Source: Venturia oleaginea
Taxonomy: Eukaryota; Ascomycota; Dothideomycetes; Venturiales; Venturiaceae
Direction of reading: 5' to 3'
Length of the DNA stretch: 64,000 nucleotides
Assembly (NCBI GenBank): GCA_013176395.1
Contig: JABMLP010000003.1
Coordinates: forward strand, 558,001-622,000
Made by a program: the position numbers and the translations under genes. A model generated the notes under the pieces. That model was not told the DNA's origin. It saw only the letters and a program-made list of their open reading frames with translations, and ran no database searches. Positions 46,344 through 56,388 of the stretch are shown in pieces; position 1 is the first letter of the stretch; each line of letters begins with the position of its first letter.

Positions 46344-46871
46344 ACACCCAATTGTTTAGTAAGATCCAATGCTGTGCTATTTAGTAATGTAAAACACATG
46401 CTGCGCTATTCGCTGAGCCATGTGACGGCTTGCTAGGCTACTGGAACAACCACAGTGTTCAAGCACCTAACTAGGCGCCACAGTACACGAACCATGTGAC
46501 GGCTTGCTAGGCTACTGGAACAACCAGTGTCCAAGCACCTAACAAGGCGCCACAGTACACGGGCCACAGCAAGACCTATAAGTAGACCTTGCCCCCAGCC
46601 CCCATTTACATAGCTACCTGTAGTTCACTATCACATTTAGTCCATACCTGATTGCTGCTCACGCCTTTCATTAGTTACTGTGAGAGGCGTGGTCGATATG
46701 TTTTTCAATTGACTATCCTGATTGACGAGAATTACAAACTTGAAGAAAAGAGAGAAAGACTAGAATACATGGTTTTATAATCAGTGGTGGTGGGGCTGTG
46801 GAATCTTCCAGAAGTTTCCAAAGGTTGAGGGCATAGCCGAGAACCACAATCTAGGCCATAGCCTGTGACAG
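46344..46871 (+). repeat. LTR-like remnant with internal 74-bp duplication
   Basis: Starts near TGTTTAGTAAGATCC, contains two 74/72-bp direct copies (46418-46491 and 46492-46563, each starting CCATGTGACGGCTTGC) and a TATA-like TATAAGTAGACC near 46577. Looks like a solo LTR of another element, but no partner copy or target duplication is visible. The chromovirus is inserted at its right side. Confidence 0.4.
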
Positions 46872-47047
46872 TGTTATGGGCATGGCCCATGGTTGGTATA
46901 GGCTAAGAGCCTAAGCCTGATTGAGCCTAGTATAGAGAAAGAACCTCATTGAGGTTCTCTGTTTGTAGATACCTTCACTCTTTAACTGAATCTAAACAAT
47001 CTTTGGCTACGAGTATGCTGCGTCTTTCCAGCTACCGTCCCGTAATA
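46872..47047 (+). repeat. 5' LTR of the chromovirus
   Basis: 176 bp, from TGTTATGGGC to CCCGTAATA. Contains a TATA-like TATAGAGAAAG near 46931 and, 50 bp on, AACTGAATCTA (46984-46994), the probable RNA 5' end. Confidence 0.93.
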
Positions 47048-47058
47048 TAGATTCAGTT
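46984..47058 (+). promoter_or_regulatory. self-priming pair: transcript 5' end and primer-binding site
   Basis: AACTGAATCTA (46984-46994) inside the LTR is the exact reverse complement of TAGATTCAGTT (47048-47058), which starts at the first base after the LTR. In Tf1/sushi-type elements the first 11 nt of the RNA fold back onto the PBS and prime minus-strand synthesis instead of a tRNA. The match length here is also exactly 11 nt. The transcription start is inferred from this. Confidence 0.75.
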
Positions 47059-47072
47059 CTTTACAAACCTAG

Positions 47073-48176
47073 GTGTACTTGATGCGTAGCAACAGTACCC
47101 TATCGACTCCTACAACCTACACCCCTACTACCGACGACGACCCAATCGCGAGCATTACGCAAGGAATCGACAAACTCTCAATGGCTCGAGCAAATTCGCC
47201 TGACACCGTACAACAATTGGTGGCAGCTCTGACCGCAGTCAGTGTTGATGGGAACACCGGTGCAAAAGCTATTGCATGGCCTAAATGGGACGGGAAAAGA
47301 GACAACTACACGCTGTTCAGATGGCAGATCAAGACAAAAATCACTGTTGAAAATGGGAAGCTTGGAAGCAATCAAGGAATATGCGCGAACATCTTCAACG
47401 GGCTTCCGACAGAGAAACAACAACGCGTCATCCAATGGCTAAGCAATGGAGAGCAACATGACAACTACGAACCCGAGTCCTTTATCAAGCATATGGACGA
47501 CAAGTTCTTAGATCATGAAGCGGAAGCTAAAGCTCTCGACGAGCTGAACAAGATTAGCCAAGGCAGCAGACAACCGTTCGAAGACTTCCGCCAGCAGTTC
47601 GAACAACTGACATCGCAAGCTGGATCCCTAGCGCCGCAAAGAGCCTCAAAGATCACTATCATGAACAACGCGCTCAACTACTCCCTCCAACAGACCTTGA
47701 AATCAGTGCGATTGTCCAGGGACGACTACGACACTTACGTAAAAGATGTACAGTACTTCGCGACGAAGACAGAGGCTCTATTCCACCAACGCCGCTATCC
47801 AAGTACGGATAAGGAGACGCCAACGACTCGAGGGAGGCCACAATCACCCCAAACAGTCAGTCGTGACGCAGAAGGCGATGTCGAAATGACTGGCATCAAC
47901 GCCCTTTCAGCGCAGATCGCAGCACTGATAGCTCGGGTCGATACACTCGGAAAGGATGCGAAGAAGGACCGACGACCTAGAGCGAAATGGCGATCCCAAA
48001 CAGAGTTCTTGGCACTTATACAAGCGGGCAAATGCGGGCGCTGTAAGAAGCCCAAGCACCACCCGAACGTATGCGAATTCCGACCAGCAACACGTCCAAA
48101 GACTCAGGTCACTGCGGTAATCACACAGCATACCGATGACTCCCTACAGGAAGCCTCATCAGAGTCGGAAAACTAG
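47073..48176 (+). CDS. chromovirus Gag
   Basis: 367 codons from a non-AUG or nearby in-frame start (the ORF opens at TTG/ATG-proximal codons; the first clear ATG, giving MRSNSTL, lies at 47082). A capsid-like segment around WPKWDGKRDNYTLFRWQIK and FIKHMDDKFLDHEAEAKALD / FEDFRQQFEQLTSQAG is typical of Tf1-group Gag. One zinc knuckle, CGRCKKPKHHPNVC (CX2CX4HX4C), sits near the C-terminus. It ends at TAG 48174-48176, while the pol frame is already open from 48140, giving a short overlap in the -1 frame. No stops or frameshifts inside. Confidence 0.88.
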   Translation: MYLMRSNSTLSTPTTYTPTTDDDPIASITQGIDKLSMARANSPDTVQQLVAALTAVSVDGNTGAKAIAWPKWDGKRDNYTLFRWQIKTKITVENGKLGSNQGICANIFNGLPTEKQQRVIQWLSNGEQHDNYEPESFIKHMDDKFLDHEAEAKALDELNKISQGSRQPFEDFRQQFEQLTSQAGSLAPQRASKITIMNNALNYSLQQTLKSVRLSRDDYDTYVKDVQYFATKTEALFHQRRYPSTDKETPTTRGRPQSPQTVSRDAEGDVEMTGINALSAQIAALIARVDTLGKDAKKDRRPRAKWRSQTEFLALIQAGKCGRCKKPKHHPNVCEFRPATRPKTQVTAVITQHTDDSLQEASSESEN

Positions 48177-48184
48177 CTACCCTT

Positions 48185-51100
48185 GTGCATCGTCGCGCAC
48201 GAGGGTCTGAAGTAGATGTACATGGCGAAGACATTACAAAGCTACCAGGCATAAGAGAAATCAAAGCAGCAAAGGATAGGATGGAAAGTACACCCTTCTT
48301 GATAGATACCTTGATCAACGGAACTTCTTTCACCGAATCCTTCTTTGATAACGGCTGCCTCCCTTATGCTGCTTTCAGCGAGAAGAGTGTCCAAACACAT
48401 CGTCTACCGCGCATCCCAATTGACACCAAACAATTGGCACTGGCTAAAGAGAGCCACGAGAACGGAGAAGACCTCCGTATTACGCACATGACCTACGCTA
48501 CGATCGACATTGATGGTCGAGCAGAGCGAGTCTATGGGTATATAGTGAAAGGATTGAGCTTCCCTATTATCCTAGGCAAGGCATGGGCAGAGAGAAACTG
48601 GGTGCGATATATAGCAGCTAAGAGAAAGCTGCTTATTGGTCAAGGATCCCAGCGCATCACAGTAAGAGAAAAGGGGTGGCTAGAACAGAACACCAAAGCG
48701 CGAGACCGGCTCGCTCACGTGCGGGCGGCTTGTCTAGTGTCAGGATCTGTATTTGCAGCTATTGTTGGAAGGGCCCAGCGACGGTTGAGAAGAGATGGAC
48801 CGGATGGTACACAAGTGCTGGCTATCTCGATGTCGGATATCAACAAGGCCCTAAGCAAGTTAGCAGAAAGAAAACAGAGAAAGACTGAGGAAGAAATGCG
48901 ACAAGAGATACCAGAAGAAATAGCAGAGCATGCTGATGCCTTTCTCGACGACGAAGACGGAGAGATCGCGCCCCATCAAGAGGGTCGCGATCACGTTATC
49001 GAATTGATACGAGATGAACAAGGTCGCGAGGCAGAAGTTCCTTGGGGCCCATTATACGGCATGTCGAGGGAAGAGCTATTAGTCCTACGAAAAACACTTT
49101 CGGACTATATGGACAAGGGCTGGATACGCGCCAGCAACTCACCAGCGGCAGCCCCAGTCTTATTTGTAAGGAAACCAGGTGGAGGCATTCGGATGTGTGT
49201 AGACTATCGGGCACTGAATCGAATCACTCGATCGGACCGCTACCCATTGCCACTAATCCGAGAAACCCTACGAAATCTAGCAACAGCGCGTTGGTACACC
49301 AAACTTGACGTCAGAGCGGCATTTCATCGGCTCCGCATCAAGCACGGCGATGAGTGGAAAACGGCTTTTCGCACTCGATTTGGACTATTCGAATGGCTAG
49401 TTACCCCCTTCGGACTAGCTGGCGCACCCGCGAGCTTTCAACGATACATCAACGGAGTCCTACGGGAATCCCTAGATATCTGCTGTTCAGCCTACATGGA
49501 CGATGTCTTGATATGGAGCGACGGCGACTATCTGGATCACATGGTTAAGGTTAACCAAATTCTTGCCAAGCTCAAGACTGCTGGACTTCGGCTAGACTTA
49601 AGCAAGTGCGAGTTTGCTGTTCAGGAGGTCAAATATCTGGGGTTCATTATCACTGCAGGAGAAGGGATCAAAGTCGACCCAGAGAAAGTTGCCGCGATTA
49701 AAGAATGGGAGGCTCCAGTCAATGTCACAGGCGTACGCTCCTTCCTAGGCTTTGCAAATTTCTACCGAGACTTCATCGACAACTTCTCAGAGCTCTCCGA
49801 CCCCTTAATCAAGTTAACACGGAAGGCCGTCGCTTTTGTCTGGAACAAAGAACATGAGAACGCCTTTCAAGTCTTGAAGGAGCTATTCATCTCCGCCCCA
49901 ATACTGGCTCACTGGAATCCAGACCTGGATACGGTACTCGAGTGCGACTGCTCTGGCTACGCGCTGGGAGGCACGTTGTCGCAGAAGGATATGAAAGGAA
50001 AACTACGACCAGTAGCATACTTCTCCCGCAAGCTCACTGCGGCTGAATGTAACTACGAGATCCACGATAAAGAATTACTGGCAGTAATCAAGTCCATTGA
50101 ACACTGGAGAGGAGAACTACGCAGTGTTGCAGCACCTTTCAAAGTCCTTACCGATCACAAGAATCTCCGCTACTTTATGACAGCGCAGCGTTTGTCAGAG
50201 AGACAAGCAAGATGGTCGCTAATTCTATCTGAGTACCAATTCCAGCTGGAATTTCGCGCCGGAAAACTAGCGCAAAGACCAGACGCACTATCAAGAAGAC
50301 ATCAAGATATGCCACATGACAAGAACGACGAGAGACTACAAGGGCGAGTGGCCCAGTTGATCAAGGACGAATGGCTTCCTCCTCTTTCCGAGAGGACGAC
50401 CGAAACAATCGCAATACAAGCCCTTATCTGCCCAGTCAATACACCGAATACATCCAATAGTACATGGGACGTTATACGGGAGCCCCAGCAAAATACTGGA
50501 CTGGACGGTCGACACCAGCTGACTGCCGAAAACGGTCAACACCGGTCCACTACTAGGTACGGTCAAAACCGGTCAGTTGCAAAAGGATGCGATCTTTTCG
50601 AGAAACCAGAGTTACAACTTCTCTGGGATCGCGCAATAGCAGAGGACCAATCCTACGAAGCTATTCATACGGCTATAGTTACTGGCGAACGTTCCTTTCC
50701 TCCAGAGCTCAAGTTGTCGGTACAGCTACCCGAATGCGAAGTAGACGACCACGGCGCGGTCACGAGAAGAGGGATCCTATGGGTACCAGATTGGGAACCG
50801 CTGCGAACAACGCTGGTCCAACAAACTCACGATTCCCATGTTACTGGACACCCAGGGAGAGATAGCACGCTTGCGATTCTATCCAGAAGTTTCTTTTGGC
50901 CCCAACAATACAAGACAGTCCGGCAGTTTGTACGTAATTGCGACGTATGTGGGAGAACAGGAATATGGCGTGATAAGAAGCGAGGTCTTCTGAAACCACT
51001 TCCAATCCCGGCCCGCTTCCACAGCGAGCTATCAATCGATTTCATGACTGATTTGCCCGCGGAGGAAAACGGCCCAAAATACCTCATGGTTATCACAGAT

Positions 51101-52261
51101 CGCCTCCTCAAAAGTGTTACGTTGGAGGCTATGACTACAATGAGCGCCAAAGAGTGCGCGAAAAGGTTCTTACAATGCCACTATCGCTACCACGGATTTC
51201 CCATGGCATTGACGTCGGACAGAGGCAGCAATTGGACAGGTCGTTTTTGGAGGAAGCTTTGCGAACTTACAAAGATTGAGCAGAGACTCTCTACAGCCTT
51301 TCATCCACAGACTGATGGCGCGACCGAGCGCATGAACCAGGAAGTTCTACGCTATCTCCGCGCCTTCATCGCATACTCCCAACTAGACTGGCCAACGCTA
51401 CTACCTACGGCTATGTTAGCACTGAACAATCGTGACTCTTCAGTCACAGGGATGAGTCCATTCTATCTAACCCACGGCTACCATGCGGAACCAATCCAGA
51501 AAGTACAACGAATCTCACCCAGTAACTCACCAACAGCCGATGCCGAGACCTTTGTGCAACGAATAGAAGAGGCACAAGAATATGCACAGGCAGCGATGGC
51601 CTGGTCCCAGCAGAAGATGGAGAACGACGCCAACAGGTCACGTCAAGCTGCCGAAACGTTAAAAAAGGGCGACAAAGTCTGGTTGAACCTTAGGAATATC
51701 AATACTCCGCAGCTATCAAAGAAACTGTCGTGGACGCAAGCCAAATACACTGTCGAGAACCAGATCTCCCCGATGGTATACGAGCTGGCTGACCTGCCAA
51801 GTGGTATCCATAACCGTTTCCACGTTGACCTACTCCGCCGAGCCGCAACCGACACACTGCCCTCACAAGAATCCGATGATACCCAGCCGCCACCATTAGT
51901 GCCTCAAACCGAAGAAACAGAGGCTGAGTTTGAAGTAGAACGTATACTTCGCGCAGAGAAGAAACGGGTTGGGCGAGGCTGGGTTCGTCAGTTATTAATC
52001 AAATGGAAAGGCTATGCAGATCCCGATTGGCAGCCACGTTCATTATTCACAGAAGTCGAGGACTTAGACCGCTTCGAGGCAGAGTATGGCAAGGGCGACG
52101 GTGTCGGCGAAGATATAGGAGCTCAAACAGGGGCCCGAAGAAACCGAGTAGCGGTGGCCAGCGCCTTCGAATCTGCTACAAGCTGGCAGAAGCGATGTAT
52201 GGCGTTTGTCTGTTTGATTATCCCACCTACCACACCCTCTTTAGTCCTGCACACCCGGTAA
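48185..52261 (+). CDS. chromovirus Pol: protease, RT, RNase H, integrase, chromodomain
   Basis: 1,358 uninterrupted codons (frame open from 48140). Domains in order. Protease with SFFDNGCLPYAAF. RT with LDVRAAFHRLRIKHGDEW, FGLAGAPASFQRYIN and the active site AYMDDVLIWS. RNase H with VLECDCSGYALGGTL, EIHDKELLAV and LTDHKNL. Integrase H2C2 zinc domain HDSHVTGHPGRDST..CDVC, then the DDE core: SIDFMTDLP, LTSDRGSNWTG, and the Glu in TERMNQEVL. The chromodomain near the C-terminus, FEVERILRAEKKRVGRGW..LIKWKGYADPDWQP, targets integration to heterochromatin in this group. The first codon of the listed frame is GTG, so expression by frameshift from gag is more likely than independent initiation. Confidence 0.95.
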   Translation: MHRRARGSEVDVHGEDITKLPGIREIKAAKDRMESTPFLIDTLINGTSFTESFFDNGCLPYAAFSEKSVQTHRLPRIPIDTKQLALAKESHENGEDLRITHMTYATIDIDGRAERVYGYIVKGLSFPIILGKAWAERNWVRYIAAKRKLLIGQGSQRITVREKGWLEQNTKARDRLAHVRAACLVSGSVFAAIVGRAQRRLRRDGPDGTQVLAISMSDINKALSKLAERKQRKTEEEMRQEIPEEIAEHADAFLDDEDGEIAPHQEGRDHVIELIRDEQGREAEVPWGPLYGMSREELLVLRKTLSDYMDKGWIRASNSPAAAPVLFVRKPGGGIRMCVDYRALNRITRSDRYPLPLIRETLRNLATARWYTKLDVRAAFHRLRIKHGDEWKTAFRTRFGLFEWLVTPFGLAGAPASFQRYINGVLRESLDICCSAYMDDVLIWSDGDYLDHMVKVNQILAKLKTAGLRLDLSKCEFAVQEVKYLGFIITAGEGIKVDPEKVAAIKEWEAPVNVTGVRSFLGFANFYRDFIDNFSELSDPLIKLTRKAVAFVWNKEHENAFQVLKELFISAPILAHWNPDLDTVLECDCSGYALGGTLSQKDMKGKLRPVAYFSRKLTAAECNYEIHDKELLAVIKSIEHWRGELRSVAAPFKVLTDHKNLRYFMTAQRLSERQARWSLILSEYQFQLEFRAGKLAQRPDALSRRHQDMPHDKNDERLQGRVAQLIKDEWLPPLSERTTETIAIQALICPVNTPNTSNSTWDVIREPQQNTGLDGRHQLTAENGQHRSTTRYGQNRSVAKGCDLFEKPELQLLWDRAIAEDQSYEAIHTAIVTGERSFPPELKLSVQLPECEVDDHGAVTRRGILWVPDWEPLRTTLVQQTHDSHVTGHPGRDSTLAILSRSFFWPQQYKTVRQFVRNCDVCGRTGIWRDKKRGLLKPLPIPARFHSELSIDFMTDLPAEENGPKYLMVITDRLLKSVTLEAMTTMSAKECAKRFLQCHYRYHGFPMALTSDRGSNWTGRFWRKLCELTKIEQRLSTAFHPQTDGATERMNQEVLRYLRAFIAYSQLDWPTLLPTAMLALNNRDSSVTGMSPFYLTHGYHAEPIQKVQRISPSNSPTADAETFVQRIEEAQEYAQAAMAWSQQKMENDANRSRQAAETLKKGDKVWLNLRNINTPQLSKKLSWTQAKYTVENQISPMVYELADLPSGIHNRFHVDLLRRAATDTLPSQESDDTQPPPLVPQTEETEAEFEVERILRAEKKRVGRGWVRQLLIKWKGYADPDWQPRSLFTEVEDLDRFEAEYGKGDGVGEDIGAQTGARRNRVAVASAFESATSWQKRCMAFVCLIIPPTTPSLVLHTR

Positions 52262-52272
52262 GGAGGGGGGTA
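52261..52272 (+). promoter_or_regulatory. polypurine tract
   Basis: AAGGAGGGGGG directly upstream of the 3' LTR, the expected primer for plus-strand DNA synthesis. Confidence 0.75.
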
Positions 52273-52273
52273 A

Positions 52274-52449
52274 TGTTATGGGCATGGCCCATGGTTGGTA
52301 TAGGCTAAGAGCCTAAGCCTGATTGAGCCTAGTATAGAGAAAGAACCTCATTGAGGTTCTCTGTTTGTAGATACCTTCACTCTTTAACTGAATCTAAACA
52401 ATCTTTGGCTACGAGTATGCTGCGTCTTTCCAGCTACCGTCCCGTAATA
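52274..52449 (+). repeat. 3' LTR of the chromovirus
   Basis: 176 bp, no difference from the 5' LTR seen by eye. Followed by GACAG, the target duplication. Confidence 0.93.
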
Positions 52450-53694
52450 GACAGCCGTCACTATTTTTACCGTGGTTTTTTACTTCATCTACCGAGGTGC
52501 TCATTCTAAACCTACTGTGGCTTTTTGAACCAATCGGAGGGCCAGCATATAGTGGAAAAGCGGGCCCCATAATGAAAACTTTCCGCGCACAATGCACGAA
52601 ATAATAACATCTTTTTGAGCTCGCCTCCATCAACCCTGTTACCCCAAATTCTACTCATTATTAACTACCGTATACACAATAATATTACGTTTGAGTCAGG
52701 CTATTACGAGTTGGCACTCAGCTCGGAGTCCTGTCACGGTACGACCGCGGACAAGTCCTTCCCGCCGTTGGGGTGGCCCCACGGCACGTGATCAAGGCAG
52801 AACCGGAGTTCTGCCGAGGAAAGGTTTTAAAGCCTACGTGGCTTCAACCCATTCGTAGCTCTTTGAGCTACGTCCTGTCGTTAAAGCTGCCTGTTGGTTT
52901 GCCTGCCAGTCCGTATATAGCCTGTTGAATGATACCTGTTCCTGCTGCTGCTCCTTCCTCCTGATACCCGAACCCGCCCCGTGACACATCGTCATGAGAG
53001 CGATTGGTGATCCCTTTTCTCACTTTTAATCCCTGAATGACCACAGTGCTGTAGGACCGATAGATCTAGATTTAGACAGCCAATAGGGCTCGAGTCCGTA
53101 TCAGATTATTAGGTATCTCCTTAACGAAATGTATTGACTCCGAGGGATAGCTCTCTACAAAGATACCCATGTCTTACTTATATAGGTATAGTTGTCGCAC
53201 GACCCATAGCGGGCCTAGTGCACGAAAGACGTCGGCAAGGAAAGGGATTGGTCATGCCATATCAAGCTATCAAAACGCTGTTTAGCGGACCACTTCTTTG
53301 GGTGGCCATATTGTGACAGGGGTGGTCAATTCCATGAAATCCACCAATTCCAGAAATACTATGGTCCCCAGGCCAAACAACGATCAATTCTCGTGCCTAA
53401 CACACCTCCGCAGGATTTCATGGTATAAGAGAATGACACAGGCTAATAGTCGTGCTCCGGAATTAGACTACGAAACAACTCACAAGCGGTAGTTATTCGT
53501 CTCAGCCCTTGGACCGGGATTCAAGCCCCTTGACCGACTTCGGTCATGGATACGTTGGTCCACCTATAAATGTGCATCTCTTCTCTCCTCACACTAGAAG
53601 ACCATCCCAACGCAAAGCTCTTCTGTTTTCAAGCTTCCTTATTTTGCACCTTCATTCTCGTCCCACAAATTTCAGCGTCAAAAGACCATCAACC
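52450..53694. other. non-coding stretch with a probable solo LTR
   Basis: Apart from the LTR-like segment at 52732-52986 nothing is recognised. The last 200 bp (from about 53500) are the promoter and leader of the P450 gene. Confidence 0.45.
52732..52986 (+). repeat. probable solo LTR
   Basis: 255 bp bounded by TGTCACGG and its inverse CCGTGACA, the short inverted ends of an LTR. A TATA-like GTATATAGCC lies near 52912. No matching 5-bp flanks were found, so borders or identity remain uncertain. Confidence 0.45.
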
Positions 53695-55734
53695 ATGATC
53701 GAAATGCACTATTATGCGATCTCTCTCGTCGCTGGAATAGCATCACACGTCTTTTACTTTAACAGAGGTGAACATCACCTGTATGGTCCTCGTTACATAC
53801 AAGCCTTCTTCGCTCTCAGCATCCTGAGTGTTGTTTACCTCCATAAAGGCCAAGGCCAAGCAATCCTAGATGCTACAGCCAACTACGTTGCGCTGAGCGG
53901 CACATTTCTTATAGGACTTTACTCTAGTTTGTTCATCTATCGCGCATTTCTATCACCGCTTCGCAAATTTCCTGGGCCGTTTGGTGCTCGAATCACAAAT
54001 TTTTGGCTCTCGAATCACATCGGCAATTCCTCGCATGCCCTATTCAAGATACAGGATCTTCACAAGAAATACGGTCCGGTTGTGAGGATCGGATCGAATG
54101 ATCTTTCCATTGCCGATGCACAATTTGTTCAACCTATCTACGGCCCGGGATCAACATGTACCAAATCTGTGTGGTACGATCGAGAATTTCCGCGCACTTC
54201 GCTACACACTGAGAGATCGAGAGCAGCCCACGACAAAAGACGCCGAGTCTGGAGCCCTGCCTTTAGTGACAAGGCTCTGCGAGGCTACGAGAAGAGAATT
54301 GGGCCCTACGCGGATATGCTGCTCGAGCGTATAAGGAGCTTTGGAGAGAAGCCTGTAGAGGTTGCGAGTAAGTCTCTAGTAATTCCCCAGCAGTGATATA
54401 TACTAACTACGCCCATAATGGTTCAACTTTTTTGGATATGACGTGATGGGAAATCTAGCGTTCGGCAAAGACTTTGGCATGCTGTCGAGAGGAGAGGGAC
54501 ACTTTGCCATCGACCTACTCAATGAAGGCATGAGTATTTCGGCGAGGCTTTACCCTACCTGGGTCTTCCGGACTGTGGCTGCCATCCCGGGTGCCGAAAC
54601 CAATTATTGGAAATTTTTCAACTACTGCTCGCAGCAACTTGACGACAGGATGAAGGTATGTACCACTCCCGATGGACAGATCAAGTCCGGCCAATTCCCA
54701 AGCATAATCCATGGGACAAACCTATCCTGAGATCGATATTGGTGATTTTCTAGAAACTGTGACAATTGGATCGCTAGAAACTTTTTCATGTGGTCTTAGA
54801 TGATAAGACCACAATTTCAAATGAAACCTCGGTTTCTAGAATATTATGGAGGCGAGATTAATGAATGGTACCACTGTGGTACTGAATGTATCGCAGACCT
54901 GACAGGAACTAATTGTTGTTCATAGACGAAACCTGAGATTCCAGATCTTTCGACGCCACTTATCGCCCCTTACGAAGGCAAAAAACCCACGGGCCGGCCT
55001 TTGGCCGAGCTTCGGTCCGACACACGACTTTTGATCGTGGCTGGATCAGATACAACAAGTGCCGCTACCGTTTACATGTTTTACCATCTCGCCCAAGAAC
55101 CATCAATCCAATCGAAGGCGCGGGAAGAACTGCTGACGCTACTGAATGAAGATGGATCATTCAATCACCGAGCCGCAATGCACAACGAGTATATCAATGG
55201 CTTGATAACTGAGACACTCCGATTACACCCAGCCGTGCCGTCCGGTCTTGAGCGATGTACGCCCCCAGAAGGGCTCCAAGTCGGAGAAACATTCATTCCA
55301 GGAAACACTCATCTATTCGTTCCACAGTACACCGTCGGAAGATGTAAGATTCGATCAATTCCGTGCTAAATCATGACGCTAACAGTCTCCAGCCGAAACA
55401 GCTTACGTTGACCCCGAGAAGTTCATCCCCGAACGCTGGTCAACAAGACCTGATCTTGTCAAGAATAAAGACGCCTACATGGCTTTCGGCGCCGGTAATG
55501 TCATTCTCCCAATTTTCTGTGGACCACTCGAACTAAATTAATCCAGGTCCTTGGGCGTGTATCGGAAGACCACTTGCAATGATGGAACTCCGATGTGTTT
55601 TGGCAAAATTGCTTATCGCGTTCGATGTTTCACTTGCACCTGGTGAAGATGGCGCGGGATTTATCGAGAGGTGTAGGGATCATTTCATCATAGAGACTGG
55701 GCCGTTGCACCTGGTGTTCAAGGCGAGGTCTTGA
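53695..55734 (+). pseudogene. cytochrome P450 with a damaged 3' splice site
   Basis: A membrane-anchored haem monooxygenase. Exons 53695..54367, 54417..54655, 54926..55343, 55393..55494 and 55547..55734, about 539 aa. Features: N-terminal TM segments, FPGPFGARITNFW (Pro hinge), WSPAFSDKALRGYE (C-helix W), VAGSDTTSAA (I-helix), ETLRLHP (ExxR), PEKFIPERW (PERF-like) and FGAGPWACIGRPLA around the haem Cys (usual Arg replaced by Trp). All splice sites fit except the acceptor of intron 1. There a perfect ACTAAC branch site is followed by CCCAT where CCCAG is expected; exon 2 (KWFNFFGYDVMG) would start right after it. No other AG keeps the frame. With this acceptor the gene would be truncated at TGA in the intron (54394-54396). 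Substrate unknown. Confidence 0.75.
54748..54841. repeat. palindromic insertion in P450 intron 2 (MITE-like)
   Basis: TTCTAGAAAC at the left and GGTTTCTAGAA at the right form inverted ends about 94 bp apart. A central hairpin GTGGTCTTA..TAAGACCAC (54800-54822) lies inside, and the phrase CTAGAAACT is also repeated directly. It makes this intron 270 bp, against about 50 bp for the others. Confidence 0.6.
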
Positions 55735-56388
55735 TTACGGTTCCAAACGACCAAAGCATACGTTCGTACAAACATCTGTCAATCAGCTCGCTGATTTTTT
55801 GATGGGGCAAGTGTTAGTTAGCAAAGCCGTTGACGACATATCTATCGTTTCAGTACTCTTATCTTTCAAGTTGCGAAGTTGCTCGAGTCTCATGGCGGCT
55901 GTAGGCGGTACATCGAGACTAGGAGCGAGAATATCGGTTAGCAACAAAATTGCACGGCTTTTTGTTCAAAGCTTGAGGTTTCATAGTTCTGATAACACTC
56001 AGTTAAAGTACTCTGAGCTTCAGCGGTCATTTTTCGTGCATACACATATTGAGCGATTGAGAGGCTTAAAATCAAGTAGATTTTAAGCAATTGGCAGGCC
56101 TTTCGGCAAAGCCGTGCGGCGGCAGGGTAGTACAGCAAGCTTGGCCTAGGAGCTAGGCCAAATGAGCTGTGCCATTCTGCCAGGCAATGCACGAAAAGAA
56201 GCCCAAGGGAAGGCCCAATTGTGAGGGAAGGAAGGCGACGAGGCCGGCAGCAAGGCTGAGGATACAACTGAGGGAGATTGAGTGAAATGAGTAGAAAAAG
56301 GAGAGTGTGTGTATGTGATTGGGCTAGCGGCCAGGGTGGGTAAACGGCATTCGTACAATGTACGAAGTCGAAGGCTGCGCCAATCGAC
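55735..56388. other. P450 downstream region and 3' non-coding part of the YR retroelement
   Basis: Holds two palindromes, CTTAAAATC..GATTTTAAG (56067-56089) and GGCCTA..TAGGCC (near 56139-56155). GCAAAGCCGT occurs twice (near 55820 and 56107). The sequence GCACGAAAA occurs here in both orientations and again near 60732 beyond the element's 5' ORF. These could belong to the element's terminal repeats, but I cannot define them. Confidence 0.4.

Larger units (their letters stand above)
46872..52449 (+). mobile_element. complete Ty3/gypsy chromovirus
   Basis: Two 176-bp LTRs that appear identical by eye, a 5-bp target duplication GACAG on both sides (46867-46871 and 52450-52454), an intact gag ORF, an intact pol ORF with a C-terminal chromodomain, a primer-binding site directly after the 5' LTR, and a purine tract directly before the 3' LTR. 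Everything required for transposition is present. This points to a recent, possibly still active insertion. Confidence 0.95.

Noticed and set aside
46418..46563. CRISPR-like array
   Set aside because: Only two units with no spacers, in a eukaryotic genome; a simple tandem duplication.
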